The notes: a model not told the origin generated them from the sequence alone. A stretch of DNA of 64,000 nt from Anthonomus grandis grandis (GCF_022605725.1 NC_065548.1:38929131-38993130), one strand, 5' to 3'; shown: positions 1 through 11,500, counted from the stretch's first letter. Made by a program: numbers and translations.

Positions 1-1080
1 TTGCTAGCAAAACCAACTTTCTGTTAATTTGAGATTTAATAATAAATAGTCAATGTACGTGCCTTAAAAATTTGTAAGCTTTTTATTCTTCGAATAAGAA
101 AAAATATTTATTCTTTTCTACTTTATAACACACATAATATTAAAATATGGTTCTTTAAACTAATAAAAATAAAGGTAAACTATTTAAAACAATCAAATAC
201 ACTTTTAAGTTAATTAGGCCTAAAATTACATTGATATTATTAATTTTAAGAAGCCTTTTTCAAAATATACAATAAATCTCTGTCCAAAATCTTGTGACCG
301 TTTATAAGTTTCCGTGCCATATTCTTTAAGGGAGTGTTCTGAACCTAGCTTAAAAAGAGATTATCAAAATAAACCCTGAAAGGGCTTGTCTTTAATTAAT
401 TAAGAGTTAAGAGGAAATAGGCAGAAAATAAGGTAACTATGATACTTTTTCATCACGTTAATTAAATAACAGGGGTAAAAATATGAGACAAAGCTAAAAG
501 AAAAACACGTAGCTGATTTTTTGGTTAAAATATATGAATCTTCAGCAAAAGACAAATTTTATTTTATATATATAGTTTTTGATATTTTGCTATGATGAAC
601 TATATAGTACATTAGTATGCGCGGAGATTAATTTGTAAATATAATACTAATAAAAAGCAGAGGCGCATTAATTTATAAAGGTACATTGTAAATAAAATTC
701 AGTGATGGTTAATCTGGAGATCTCGTAAGCCACTTTATTATCCCTCTAATTTGTTATTTAATTCAACTAAATCGACGTGGCTGTGCCACTTTCCGAATAC
801 GCTTTTGTTTATATATTATTGGGGTTACACATTACCTCTGGCACGCATAGTACATGTTAATAAGTAGAGATTAGGGGAAACAATTACTATGGTTTGCACT
901 ATTTCATCCTATGAATTATTCTAGTCGTTACGTTTTTCTGGACTACCTTTAACTCTATAGCACAAACATATTCGTTTTACTTTTTTTCGTGTATCGTGTA
1001 GTTTTAGCATTAGGATAAAATAAAAAACAAGATTCGCCTGTAAATAGTAGTTTGTAATACCTGTTGCTCCCTTTTTAAAT
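1..1080. other. AT-rich stretch, no gene recognised
   Basis: Six-frame reading gives only short chance ORFs. There is no domain motif, no paired inverted repeat and no RNA-like fold that I can recognise. It flanks the 3' end of the LINE that begins near 1081 on the minus strand. Confidence 0.6.
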
Positions 1081-1103
1081 TAATATAATAATAATAATAA
1101 TAC
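1081..1103 (-). repeat. (ATT)n 3' tail of the LINE
   Basis: About seven ATA/ATT units directly follow the AATAAA-containing 3' UTR of the LINE when read on the minus strand. A similar tail closes the second LINE at 7504-7547, so this is likely the family's 3' signature rather than a chance microsatellite. Confidence 0.7.
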
Positions 1104-1414
1104 ATCGTTTATTTGCCCAATTTACAATCAAATATTATATCTTAACTAGATACAAAGATAATAAATATCATATGTTTTAAAACCAAAAAAACATCTTAAC
1201 CATAATATAGGCAAAAAGGAGGCTAAAGGCAATTTAAAAAAGATTCGTGTTTAACCTCCTTCATTAAATAAGTTATAATTTCTTTTCTGTTTCTTTTGTT
1301 GCATCCAAAATAAATTACTAGGTATCCCCCAACAAGTGCCAAACATCCAATAAGCTTTAACATACCCAATACATACATATTTAATAAACGCGACGATCGC
1401 CAGATATACCCATT

Positions 1415-4195
1415 TTACCGCAATAAATATTTTTTGTATTTATGTTTAAATACGCTTGTTGATACATTTTTAAAGTCCTCCGGAATCTGGTTGTAAACTA
1501 AATAAATATTATAAGAAAATGACCGCTGATAAAACATAGTGGTATGCAAAGGCGGAGAAATTAGACCTCTATGCCGGAGATTCAAAGAATGTACGTCAGT
1601 TCTATAGCGTATTTTATTTAATAGATACGAGGGGCGGTTTAAAGTTATTACTTGGTGAAATACAGTAGCAGCATGCAGATTTCTACGATCCTCCATAGAA
1701 AGCCATTTGGTTTGTCGTAGCATGTAACTTACAGGATGTCCACGACGAATGCCGTAAATTAATCGCAAGCATGACTTTTGCACTCGCTGAATTCGACCTT
1801 TGTCGATAGAGTCTAAGCATGGACCATATACGACGTCGGCAAAATTAAAATGACTCAAAACCAGAGCGTCGCATAAAGTAATTTTTTGAGATGTTGAAAG
1901 CAGGTGTCTATGCGGAAACAGTTGTTTTAAATTATAATAAGCAGATTGAATGCACTTACTTATATGCTGTTTATACCTCATATTGGTGTTAATGTGAAGT
2001 CCCAAATTGCGGAAACAAGTAGAATGCAAAAGCTTGTTTGAGGAAGCTTCCAAAGCCATACTCTGATGCAATACTTCGCGATTTTTGCCGAAAATCAAGA
2101 AGGTAGATTTAGACGCGTTTATTTGCAGATTGTGTTTTTCTGAAAAATCTATTAAGGCTTTTAGATCATCTTTTATTTTCTTGGCAGCTATTTCTTTACT
2201 TTCAGGAAAAAAAGAAAAGTAGAGTTGCGTGTCATCAGCATATAAATGAGCACTGCAATATTTTAAACAACTGGTGAGATTACTAGTATAAATACAAAAT
2301 AAAACAGGTCCCAATATGGAACCTTGTGGAACTCCACATAACTGAAATGCAGTAGATGAAATGCCCTTATTCGTTTCAACGTATTGATTTCTATCGGTTA
2401 AATAACTTTTAATAATATCAATTGCGTCAGAGTCAAACCCATTATAGCCTAAGATCGCATAGAGTAATGTATGATTGATACGATCAAATGCTTTGCTGTA
2501 GTCGATAAGTACTAAAGCAGTGGCCTTACCCTGATCAGTAGCTTCAATAATATCATCTGTGATCTTTAAAAGTGCCGTGGTACAGCTATGACCCGATCTA
2601 AACCCTGACTGAAATGCCGGTAAAATATTATATTTATCTAGGTACTCCCTAATTTGGACATTTAATTTTTTTTCCATGACTTTAGAAAGAACTGGCAGAA
2701 TACTAATAGGTCTTAAATCATTAAAATCGGAAATATTTTGCTTTTTTAAAAGTGGAAATATTTTTGAGACCTTCCAGACATCAGGAAAACATTTGTCTAA
2801 TATACATGAGTTTACAATATTAGTTACAAAAGGTATAACTCGGTCCACACACAACAACAACATCTCTAGATTTATTTGATCCGCCCCGGTAGCAAGCGAT
2901 TTAATCTCGAATAAATATTTTCTCACAATATCAGTGGACACGGTATGAAAATTAAATTTTGATAATATTTGACGCCTTTGCTTATTTTGATACAAATTTA
3001 AAAGATCTCCATGCACTGAATTGTTCTGCGCTGAGGCCTGTATAAAATGATTATTTATAGAATTGGGGACATTAAGATGATCGGGTAATTCGTTAACTTT
3101 GCCATTTAAAAATACATTAAGTTTCTTTAGCCTTTGCCAGAAAATCTTTTTATCTTTAAAACCCATAGTTACTATCTGTGCGAGGTATTGTTTTTTTTCT
3201 TCACGTATTGCAATGCTAGCTTGATTTTTAATTTGTTTGTAATAGTCCCAATTCAAATCAGTTTTAGTCTTTTGATATTTTTTGTAGGCTTTGTTCTTCA
3301 AACTTATCATTTTTTTAATGGTATAAGTTAACCATGGAGGTTGTTGTTTTTTTATTTTGTGCTGGGTTAGAGGTGTTAAAACGTCGAACAAATTTATCAA
3401 AAAATTATTTAAGGCAGCGACTTTTTCGTTAACTGTTTCCAAATAAATTATGTGTTCAAATGGGGTGACCTGTAAAAATTCGTTAAGCAATTCTCTATCA
3501 ATGTTTTTGAGGTTTCGTGACATAAATTTAAGGTTTTTGTCAGTTTTTTTGTTTATTATGTTGCAATACGTCAAGAAATGGTCAGAAATTTCTAAATCGC
3601 TAATACCCGCCTCAAAGCTTGTTTCGTCATTTGGAATCAAAATTAAATCTAGAAGTGCAGATGATGTCCCTGTAACTCTTGTAGGTTCCATTATAACTTG
3701 TTGTAAATTTAAAGACTCTATACAATCATAAAAAGTTGACACATAATGATGTTCCATATTTAGAAGGTTTAAATTTACATCACCGCCACATATAATTTCC
3801 AAAGGCTGAAAATCAGCCAACCTTTTTTCAAAAGTCTGTAGAAAATTATTGATATTACCTTTGGGAGGTCTATAGAGGACACCAACCATATAATTTTTAT
3901 GAAAAAATTTTAGTTGAAACCATAACTCTTCACAAGTTTCTTCAACAGAAACCATATTAGAAAATTGTAAGTTATTTTTTATATAAAAAGCCAACCCACC
4001 ACCTCTAGTTTTTCTATCATTTCTTAAAATGTTATACCCATTAATATTAATATTCGATGATAAAATATTCGAATTTAACCAAGTTTCAGAAATTCCTACA
4101 ATATCATAATCACCCTCATTGATAATTTCCTTTAGTTCTGCCAGTCGTGGCACAAGCGACCGCGCATTTAAAAAACATGTACGCAAATCCACCAT
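1415..4195 (-). CDS. LINE ORF2: endonuclease-reverse transcriptase
   Basis: An open frame of 926 residues, encoding the enzyme that nicks target DNA and copies the element RNA at the nick. The AP-type endonuclease occupies about residues 1-215: SETWL near 35, GGGLAFYIK, LYRPP, and the SDHF catalytic motif near 205. A basic linker follows, then the reverse transcriptase at about 470-740: FRSGHSCTTALL, LIDYSKAFD near 563 with the first catalytic Asp, GVPQGSILGP near 623, and YADDTQLYF near 650 with the catalytic Asp pair. The C-terminal region includes the LxLSHFNFADVVYGP block shared by relics at 8060-10505, 17700-18345 and 41945-42435. There is no RNase H domain. The length is normal for CR1/Jockey-group ORF2. 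The start is the first ATG before the MVDLRTCFLNARSL endonuclease strand. All key residues are present, so it could be functional, although ORF1 carries a stop. The exact clade (CR1, L2, Crack or Daphne) is not resolved. Confidence 0.93.
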   Translation of the reverse strand: MVDLRTCFLNARSLVPRLAELKEIINEGDYDIVGISETWLNSNILSSNININGYNILRNDRKTRGGGLAFYIKNNLQFSNMVSVEETCEELWFQLKFFHKNYMVGVLYRPPKGNINNFLQTFEKRLADFQPLEIICGGDVNLNLLNMEHHYVSTFYDCIESLNLQQVIMEPTRVTGTSSALLDLILIPNDETSFEAGISDLEISDHFLTYCNIINKKTDKNLKFMSRNLKNIDRELLNEFLQVTPFEHIIYLETVNEKVAALNNFLINLFDVLTPLTQHKIKKQQPPWLTYTIKKMISLKNKAYKKYQKTKTDLNWDYYKQIKNQASIAIREEKKQYLAQIVTMGFKDKKIFWQRLKKLNVFLNGKVNELPDHLNVPNSINNHFIQASAQNNSVHGDLLNLYQNKQRRQILSKFNFHTVSTDIVRKYLFEIKSLATGADQINLEMLLLCVDRVIPFVTNIVNSCILDKCFPDVWKVSKIFPLLKKQNISDFNDLRPISILPVLSKVMEKKLNVQIREYLDKYNILPAFQSGFRSGHSCTTALLKITDDIIEATDQGKATALVLIDYSKAFDRINHTLLYAILGYNGFDSDAIDIIKSYLTDRNQYVETNKGISSTAFQLCGVPQGSILGPVLFCIYTSNLTSCLKYCSAHLYADDTQLYFSFFPESKEIAAKKIKDDLKALIDFSEKHNLQINASKSTFLIFGKNREVLHQSMALEASSNKLLHSTCFRNLGLHINTNMRYKQHISKCIQSAYYNLKQLFPHRHLLSTSQKITLCDALVLSHFNFADVVYGPCLDSIDKGRIQRVQKSCLRLIYGIRRGHPVSYMLRQTKWLSMEDRRNLHAATVFHQVITLNRPSYLLNKIRYRTDVHSLNLRHRGLISPPLHTTMFYQRSFSYNIYLVYNQIPEDFKNVSTSVFKHKYKKYLLR

Positions 4196-4434
4196 ATTAA
4201 ATATTTAACAACAAAAAAAAAATAAAAATTTTGAAAAGAAAAAAAAAATGACACCTACCAAACGGATATAGAAACAAAAAAAAAAAAATTCTCCCCTTTT
4301 ACCACAAATAAACAAAAAATATATATATGTATATAAGTAAGAAAATCTTAGAACTGCACTGAACTTAAACTATAAAAAAAAGATTTTGATGGTAAATACA
4401 AACCCAAAGAAACGTATTTGTTTATGGCCTCAGC

Positions 4435-5103
4435 TTATCCAATATTATTAACATCAATTTCGGATTTTATGGCTCTTTTCTTATTATTTACGTTGACAAA
4501 AATGTTACCACCGATAGTCCAGACAGTCTGTTTCCCAAATTTTTCTTTTGCAAGAAGCATTAACTCATACCTTGTTTTTGTTAATTCTTCTACTATACTT
4601 ATTTGGCTTCCCTTAAGTTTTTTCTTTTCCTGAAAGATAGCATTACGATCCGTGGAACTGTTGAAATGAACAATTACAGGCCCGTTTTTGTTATTCTGAA
4701 ATCCTCCAAATTTTTGACAGAAAGCAGGTTTAATATCATTAATACCAAGTTTTGTTTCAAACATATTAGTAACCTGTGCCATAAGTTATCCTTGGTCACG
4801 AGAGTTTCCGGGTAATCCATATACTCTCAGCTGATTTAGTTTGCTTCGCTGATCTAGTTCATCTATCCTTGCTTTATACTGGTCATTCTCCTTCTCAAGG
4901 AGTGTGATGCGTGTTTCCAAGTCATTCACCTTGCTCGATAGCTGCTGCATTGTATCGTTAATTTTTTGCGACACTTTATCGGAAATTTTGTTTATTAAGA
5001 TATTCAAAAATTCCGTATCCGATATAGTGCTTTTTACAATGTCTCGTACCATACCGTTGGTCAAGGTCTTGAGCTCGGTTTTTTGCCTCTCCGTGAATAC
5101 CAT
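4435..5103 (-). pseudogene. LINE ORF1 RNA-binding protein, one in-frame stop
   Basis: ORF1 of the same LINE, about 222 codons. It starts at the ATG at 5103 and is interrupted by a single in-frame TAA at 4788-4786; the ATG two codons later lets the second half read as a separate ORF. Before the stop is a predicted coiled coil (heptad-like LEKENDQYKARIDELDQR region, roughly residues 35-95) followed by LRVYGLPG, the first strand of an RRM-like fold. After the stop come the rest of the RRM-like domain (GPVIVHFNSSTDRNAIF) and a basic C-terminal domain (KTRYELMLLAKEKFG). This order of coiled coil, RRM and C-terminal domain is that of L1-type ORF1 proteins, which coat the element RNA. No frameshift is present. 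The stop could be a recent point mutation or a sequencing error. Alternatively the second half may be made by reinitiation, which I consider less likely. Confidence 0.8.
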
Positions 5104-5301
5104 TGTACTGTATTATGGTAAAACAATAAAAACAAGTGATTGTTAAGGTTTCTGTATCGAGAAATACACCACACTATTGATTGATACTAAATAAAACTGT
5201 GCAACACTTTTCAATCAAAACAATTAACTTTAGCCCTTTAAAACTTGACTTTAAGCCGGAGCCACGCCAAACACGTTCAGTTTCTGTGGACGCACATTTT
5301 T

Positions 5302-5322
5302 AACATATAACATATAACATAT
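5302..5322. repeat. Short AACATAT tandem repeat at LINE 5' boundary
   Basis: Three 7-bp units sit where the LINE leader appears to begin. It may be pre-existing target sequence or slippage at the 5' junction. It is used here only as an approximate element boundary. Confidence 0.5.
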
Positions 5323-7503
5323 GACGTTGATACCAAATTAATCTTGCAGTACGATTGCCTATAGTTTACCGGGAGAATCTCGGTATTCTGGCATTAAGTT
5401 CTCTCCCACATAAGCGCTTTTTCTTAGCTCTAGACGAATAACATACACTAACAAAATACTAAAATAGGTTCCATTAAAGAGGAATTTTATCAAACTTTCA
5501 ATACGACAAAATAGTCTTGAGCAGCATTAAATGTTCCTTTAGTTTGTGGTAGCTTTTAATAATTAGGCATTTTAATTCCTCTTAGTTTTTGTTCTTGGTT
5601 TATATATTGTCCTTCAAAAAGCATACATGGTAGTGAATTTTCTTCTAGAATTGCAATAAAATGTACAAGTAGCAAAAACTGCTGTTATAATATCTACCTT
5701 ATTCTGTACCCAAGGATCGTGCTGTACATTTTTATAAGCACATATGTACTTCCAAAATCAAAGAGACTTTATTAAATTTTTTTGAGAATATTTTCTATTC
5801 GTATTCTTTAATAACGGGAATGCACAAGTATATTCTGATTATTGGCAAATAGTTAATAAGTACAATTATTAAAGAAGCCTAAATTATTCGTAGCAATATT
5901 TACCTATAAATTATATAAAAAATATAAATTAAATCGATTCGAATTTTATCGAATCAAAATAAAATGTATTATTATTCTGTCAAAATGAAAATAATTTACC
6001 CAAGCTAAATTCATGATAGACTATACTATAACCGATTAATAGTAGTAACCTATTTAAATAATCAATAAGAAACCTATCGAAGGAATAAAAACAGCTCCTA
6101 ATAATTATTAGGGATTGTTTTAAGCATAGCTTTGCTTACACAGTATATATTTGTTAATCTCTCCTAATACTAACAACATAACTTGGAAGTATATTATTAA
6201 AAAAAACTGAAAGACAAATGTCTACATACAATAAAAATATACTCTTAAAAAAAAACAAGATATAATAAAAGCATTTATTCTGATCCATTTTAAGTGCTGA
6301 GCTCTTTTAGTCTCTACAAATCGTAAATAGTAAGTCAATAATTATCACAGAAACTTCATACATTCTTTGTTGTGAAGCTTAAACACATTTTCAAAAGAGG
6401 AAATTTTAAGCTATATGTTAATACATATAATAATATTTATTTATGTTGGATCTTATTTAGATTGAAAATAAAAAGTAGAATTAGATAGTGAATTTTTCCC
6501 AAGGAAGTATAGATGCTGTCATACCATTATGTCAAGGAAGAACCATTTCATAAACGTAGAATATGGGATTATAGAAATAAACCTAAATAAAAACTTGAAT
6601 GTAAAATGTGTGCGAGTCTTTGTATTTTTAAATTCAAATATTTTGTTGAAAATATGTACTTGTACATATCTAGTTATAGGCTACAAAAAATGAAAAACTC
6701 GAGTTTTGTCCTTGGTCTTATTACCAGGTTTGATTACATATATTTTTATTGTCAGCAGAAATACTTTAATATGCTATTAAAATGTTAAAAATTTGTATTC
6801 TTTAAATATAAACTACTAGGAAATCTCTTATTATTATGAGTTTTTAATAATAATACATTTTTTTTATTAGATAGTTACCTTTACTCTAATGAAGTACGTT
6901 AAAAAAAACATAAAGAATTCATAAACGGTAATGTGGTTTATATTTAAAGTATAATTTATTTTTAATACATTCTTATCATGTAAATATATTTTGACGAGGT
7001 CACTGGTTGCTTGTGCCGGAAGCATCAATAATACGATCGAGCGACGTTGCGATGTTGTTGCCCTTTTCTCTAACATACGTTCTTTACATTCATTTAACTT
7101 TGAATATTGACTTCTTTATATATATGAGTACCTTATCATATTTTATTAAAAAAATACTGTAAAACTGTAGTACTGTTTTATGACTTTCAAAATAAGTGAC
7201 AAATTTTTATGGTATTATAAAGTGTTTTTAGTTATTTCTACATAAGCATTTGGCATCATTGCATCGGACATGTTGCAAGCATAAAAACTGGCCATCGTTC
7301 CACAGCAATTCTAATTATAGCCTTTCAATGTTTTAAGGTTTGCTGTCGGTATACTTTATGGCCCATTTGAATTTGGAGCCAATTTGGTCACAAATTGTTG
7401 CACCACAATCCTCCTTTAAACCAATGGACTGTAAATTTTGATACAGGTTACAACAATCAATAGATATTTTAGATTTTATAAGATTTCTGTTGACACCATA
7501 TCA
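5323..7503. other. AT-rich stretch, no gene recognised
   Basis: The reading frames are short and give low-complexity peptides. No EN, RT, transposase or host-protein motif is visible on either strand, and I found no paired terminal repeats. Confidence 0.55.
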
Positions 7504-7505
7504 TG

Positions 7506-7544
<39 letters not shown>

Positions 7545-7547
7545 TAA
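7504..7547 (-). repeat. (AAT)n microsatellite, probable LINE 3' tail
   Basis: About 13 AAT units, read on the minus strand as ATT repeats directly following an AATAA-rich 3' UTR. This parallels the tail at 1081-1103 and marks the probable 3' end of the decayed LINE upstream on the minus strand. Confidence 0.6.
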
Positions 7548-8059
7548 ATAATAAAGATCTTATTATTTATAAAAAAAAAATACAATTACAAAGTTAATAT
7601 TTTAAAGGCGAGATTCAGCGCACAAAGATTCAGATATCTAAATGCCTGCTCTTCCATCTGACTTAATTATCTATACTATACTAAGGTTCAATATAGACCG
7701 CATATGCGCCTACACAACGAAAAAGAAACAAATTCAACTCCACAAACACAAACGCAAAGCAAAAGATCTGTTATGTATGTATATTATAATATAGTCTATT
7801 ACATTAATTGTTTTTGTTATCATCATCAAAAGCACCCACTAAATTCTGCTTTATTGCTTTATTTTTTTTAAAGAATATAAGGTAAAAATGCTTTCGGTAT
7901 TAGTAAAGAAATAGTCCATACTTGCAGTGGAGTCGTAGATTAAGGTAAAATGAAAAAATGTCAGAAATTTTTTTTTTTTAAATTAATAAATTTTTAAAAT
8001 GTCCGTTAATATTTAAATTTAAAAAACTAAATGTTTATTAAGTAGGTGCAGTGAGACTG

Positions 8060-10505
8060 CAGGATTTTCATTTTACTTTTTAAGTAAGGTTTTCTTTGAA
8101 GTAAGAAAAATTGTTCTGTTGTGCATACTCAACCACCTGGTTTCCTTAAGCTTGTGTTTTATGGGGTTGCGCTTCCTTATACTATATCAACCAATTACCA
8201 ATACTACCAATATTTTAGTTACCAATCTAAGGCACGCATTTTGGAGTTTCTGAATTCTATTCCCTTTAGAAGTTCTTAAGCATAGACTATACACTACATC
8301 GCAATGATTATGCTGTGATAGGATCAGCGAATCACAAAGTAGAATTTTTGTGTTTCTATTTAAAACTTAGCAATGTGGATAAATATTTTCAAGGTTTTAA
8401 AAACCTGTTGACTACCTGAAATTATATGCTGCTCTCCAGAATCAAACCCAAGCTCTTGCAGTGCTTGACGTGTTTCATAGGCTCGTTATTGATATGAGTA
8501 TTTAGCCCCTATAATATTTTAAAAAAATTTACGGCTTCTCTTGCCCCCAAATTTAATATAAAATCAGCATAAATGCTGATTTTATAGAATTGAATTGTAA
8601 GCAATGATTTTTAGAAAACTCGTAAATATTAGCAAGGTCATAATTAATGGTAGCCATTGCTTAGGAACTTTCACGTAGTTCAAATGAGAGATATATTTGA
8701 GTATCATCAGCATAAAAGTGCTGTTTGGTTGATATGAATATATTTGCCATGTTTGATACATAAATTTAAAAACGGATTGGCCCAAGGATCGAGCCCTGAG
8801 GTACGCCAGAAAAAAATTCTAAAAAACCAGAATCTACCCCATTATAAGAAACAGCTTGATACCTATCTCTAAGATAATTAGCAATCAACGCGCATGCTTC
8901 CTCACCTAAATTAACAAATGACAAAATATTTATTAAAAGATCATGGCTCAGAGTATCAAAAGCCTTGCTATAGACGAGCATTACCAGTAATGTTAGTTTA
9001 TTGGAATCAAATGCTGATAAAATATCATTAGTTACAGAGGCCAATGCCGTACAATAGCTGTGGTTCGATCTAAACCCTGAATGTGTCGCTAGTAAAATTG
9101 AGTTGTCTTTAACATATTTCTGAAGCTGCATTTCAATTACTTTTTCTAATATTTTTGATAGCGTTGGAAGAATGCTTATTGGTCTCAGATCGCTTAATGT
9201 AAGAGAATTTAACGTCTTGGGTAAAGGGCTAACTTTCGCTCTTTTCCACATTGAAGGAAAAACAGAATTTTCGAGACAGAAGTTAATGACATGGACAATA
9301 TAAGATAGTAGAAAAGGCAGACATAGTCGGATGGTAAGTATATTAATTTTATTAATGCCCGTGGCAGTAGTTTTAATGTTATTATTAATTTTTAAAATAT
9401 CTTACTCCGACACAGCCAAAAACCTTTTACTCTTTTGAAATAAGTGATTTTTAATACTTTTATAATAATTTATTAGTAAGTGAGTATTTTTATTTACATT
9501 AATTTTTGGAATATAGTTAATAAAAAACTGATTTACTTTTTCAACATTTTCAAGCTTTTTAGGAATATTATTTCTATTTTGTTTATTTTTTAGGTTAAGT
9601 AATTTTATTGAACATCTTTTGTAGCAGTTAATTGTAAGTTAACATATGATTTTTTTTCATTACGTATTGCAAGAGTGGTCATATTTCCTAGGAGTTTATA
9701 ACTATTCCAGTCACCAATACTTTAATTTTTTTTGTATTTTGTTAGCTCTATCCTGCATCATAGCTCTTATAGCGTCAGTCAACCACGGAGCGTACGGATT
9801 GGCAATGCGAAATTTTATAGGTGGTGTATGTAAATCAGGCAAGGTAACTATGTTTTCGGTTATAAAATAATTTTTTGAATCAACATCTGTTAAATGATAT
9901 ACGTTGTTCCAGGGTATAGACCGAAGTTCGTTAGTTCCGACTCAAACTGTCGCAGATTTATACATTTGAAACAGCGTGTTGTCTTAAAAATAGGCGTATT
10001 TTTGGTTCAATTAAACACAGTTTTTATATAAATAAATTCATGATCACTTTCATCACAGGACGTTGTTCCACTAGCTATTAAAGAATCTTTGTTCATTGTC
10101 AAGGAATAGTCAATTAATGTAGCAGAGGAGGATGTTATGCGCGTTGGTTCCTTAATTACCTGAGTCAAACCACCCAATGCATTAAATAAGTAAGTCACCC
10201 AATGCATTAAATAACTCATTAATTTTAGTTACATCTGAATTTTTATAGTTAAGTAGATTTATATTAAAATCCCCAATACAATAAATATTATCATGTACTG
10301 GAATAAGATTTATCAGAGTATTCTCGAAATTATTTAAGAACTCTATGCATAAAAAAGTTGGTGGCTTATACACAACCCCTATAACAATGTTTTTTGCTTC
10401 AATCGATAGTTTAAATCAAAGCTGCTCTATTGCAAGTGGAGAATTTATTAACGAAAAAATAAATTCACTTCTTATATCAGCGTATAAGCATAAAATTATA
10501 TAAAT
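8060..10505 (-). pseudogene. LINE ORF2 remnant (EN, RT, C-terminal)
   Basis: From 10505 downwards the minus strand shows IGVVYKPPT and GDFNINLL (endonuclease), then VIKEPTRI and DESDHEFIY (the SDH catalytic block). The RT follows at 9251-8766 in one long open frame: DLRPISILPTLSKILE, FRSNHSYCTALA, VYSKAFDTLSHDLL and GVPQGSILGP. The frame then shifts near 8766, and YADDTQIYLSF is read in another frame around 8710. The C-terminal block HCDVVYSLCL and RLQNACLRLV is near 8230-8300, and ETRWLSMHNR is near 8120. The protein layout matches the intact ORF2 at 1415-4195, but at least four breaks make it non-functional. The catalytic YADD is retained in the DNA. Confidence 0.85.
10171..10214. repeat. 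25-bp tandem duplication inside the dead endonuclease
   Basis: The 19-bp string starting CACCCAATGCATTAAATA occurs at 10171 and again at 10196, with period 25 bp. It breaks the endonuclease frame between the GDFNINLL and VIKEPTRI blocks and explains why this domain reads as two overlapping ORFs. Confidence 0.8.
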
Positions 10506-10549
10506 AAAATAATAAATTATTTAGGCATAAAAACAAGAGCATGATTTAC

Positions 10550-11032
10550 CTGCTTGGAGGTTCTACCAAGTATTCCTGAATCTTCAAATCTCGAAATTCT
10601 TTGTCTGGGCTTCTCATGAAAAAAATTCTGAAAATCTAAGCAAATATCAGAACATAACAATGATCTAGTAAAGTTATTGAGTTAACCTATAATTTCAGAT
10701 GTTCTGAAATGGGGTTTACCTGGTCACAATCAAATAAATGCATAAAAGAATTTCGGATAGGGTCCTTGACCAGAATAGTTGGAAAAATGTCTTAAGTATT
10801 TGTAAGAGCATAGGCTTCTTTAAAAAATAGAGCGGGTAAAGACTTTGTCTTTCACTGACAATCTGCGACCTAAAGGAAGAAAATTAGTATTTAACAACTG
10901 TGAATTAATTAATTCCTTAGCTACTTAATTAAGACTGTCCTCTATAAATTGAAATCTACCGTTATTATAAATGAACTTTAAAAAGGCTCTCTCATTTTTG
11001 AAAAGTACCTTAAATTTTATTCGCTGGCTCAT
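10550..11032 (-). pseudogene. Possible P-element/THAP9-like transposase relic with an intron
   Basis: From an ATG at 11032 the minus strand reads about 70 codons with one TAA. It includes a segment ending ELINSQLLN, then LPLGRRLSVKDKVFTRSIF; after a shift in a T run it continues as FKEAYALT, DIFPTILVKDP and MHLFDCDQ. The order GRR, (S/T)xxDK, SIFF, Y, IFxLP resembles the helix-turn-helix region of P-like transposases, by recall of the family only. The frame then meets GTAAAC at 10719. A 92-nt GT-AG interval (10719-10628) ends in a pyrimidine-rich TTTTCAG, followed by a 78-nt segment (10627-10550) ending CAG/GTAAAT. The interval looks like a short insect intron. Another frame is also open across the same splice, so the reading is uncertain. 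It could be a broken host exon pair or chance. Confidence 0.3.
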
Positions 11033-11199
11033 GGTAGATTTATTAACATTATACATAATCTGTTTACAAATTAAACTATTTTTAGAAAAAACAGCCTTAT
11101 TCTTCGGTGTACATCATCTTAATTATTAGAGGTCTGCTCTAGTCGGGCGAAACATATAACCTTTGCCGTTTTATTAAATGTTTCTGTGATGTTGCAGAT

Positions 11200-11500
11200 T
11201 TTGTGTTTTTGCCTTTTATAAAAATGTTTGACCAGAATTTTTGGGAAAATGGATGCATTTTTTAGGTTGAAACAGCATTTGCTAAAATATCTTTCTTTTC
11301 TCTATGAGAAAAGCATACTTATCAGAATAGTTTGTGATTAGTTTTAAGCTAATAGTTTCCTGAATGCATTGGTTGAGATACCACTTGGGGTTGAACGGAC
11401 TGGAAATTTCCCAAAGAGGAGGGTAATAAAGTGGTCACCACCAATATCTACGTAGTTTCAGTTACATAATCTGTAGATGTTTTCATGTAGCAAAAGCAAT
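11200..11500 (-). pseudogene. Weak LINE endonuclease/linker relic
   Basis: The minus strand reads YVDIGGDHFITLLFG and then, after a shift, NPKWYLNQCIQET and further on FPKNSG. The series resembles the GxSDHxP...PPKW...IPKxSG progression joining the endonuclease and RT regions in R1/I/Jockey-type LINEs. It is short, multiply broken and may be coincidental. Confidence 0.3.

Larger units (their letters stand above)
1081..5310 (-). mobile_element. Near full-length CR1/Jockey-group LINE with ORF1 and ORF2
   Basis: This is a minus-strand non-LTR retrotransposon. It runs from a 5' leader (about 5310-5104) through ORF1 (5103-4435, one in-frame stop) and a 239-bp AT-rich spacer with A and T tracts to an open ORF2 (4195-1415). 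A short 3' UTR ends in an (ATT)n microsatellite at 1081-1103. LINEs of the CR1/L2 side of the tree end in short tandem repeats rather than long poly(A), which fits. The 5' boundary is inferred from the change into an AACATAT tandem repeat near 5302-5322; no target duplication could be proved. ORF2 has EN and RT domains and no RNase H. Among the LINEs here this copy is much the least damaged, so it is probably the youngest. Confidence 0.85.
7504..10510 (-). mobile_element. Decayed CR1/Jockey-group LINE
   Basis: An older minus-strand relative of the element at 1081-5310. Endonuclease, RT and C-terminal blocks are in the expected order over about 2.4 kb, broken by frameshifts and stops. The 5' end is lost: the endonuclease is recognisable only from about 10500 and no ORF1 is seen, so the copy may be 5' truncated. 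The 3' limit is set by the (AAT)n tract. Confidence 0.75.

Noticed and set aside
6867..7076. 69-codon minus-strand ORF
   Set aside because: No motif, AT-rich composition, and no splice or expression signal.
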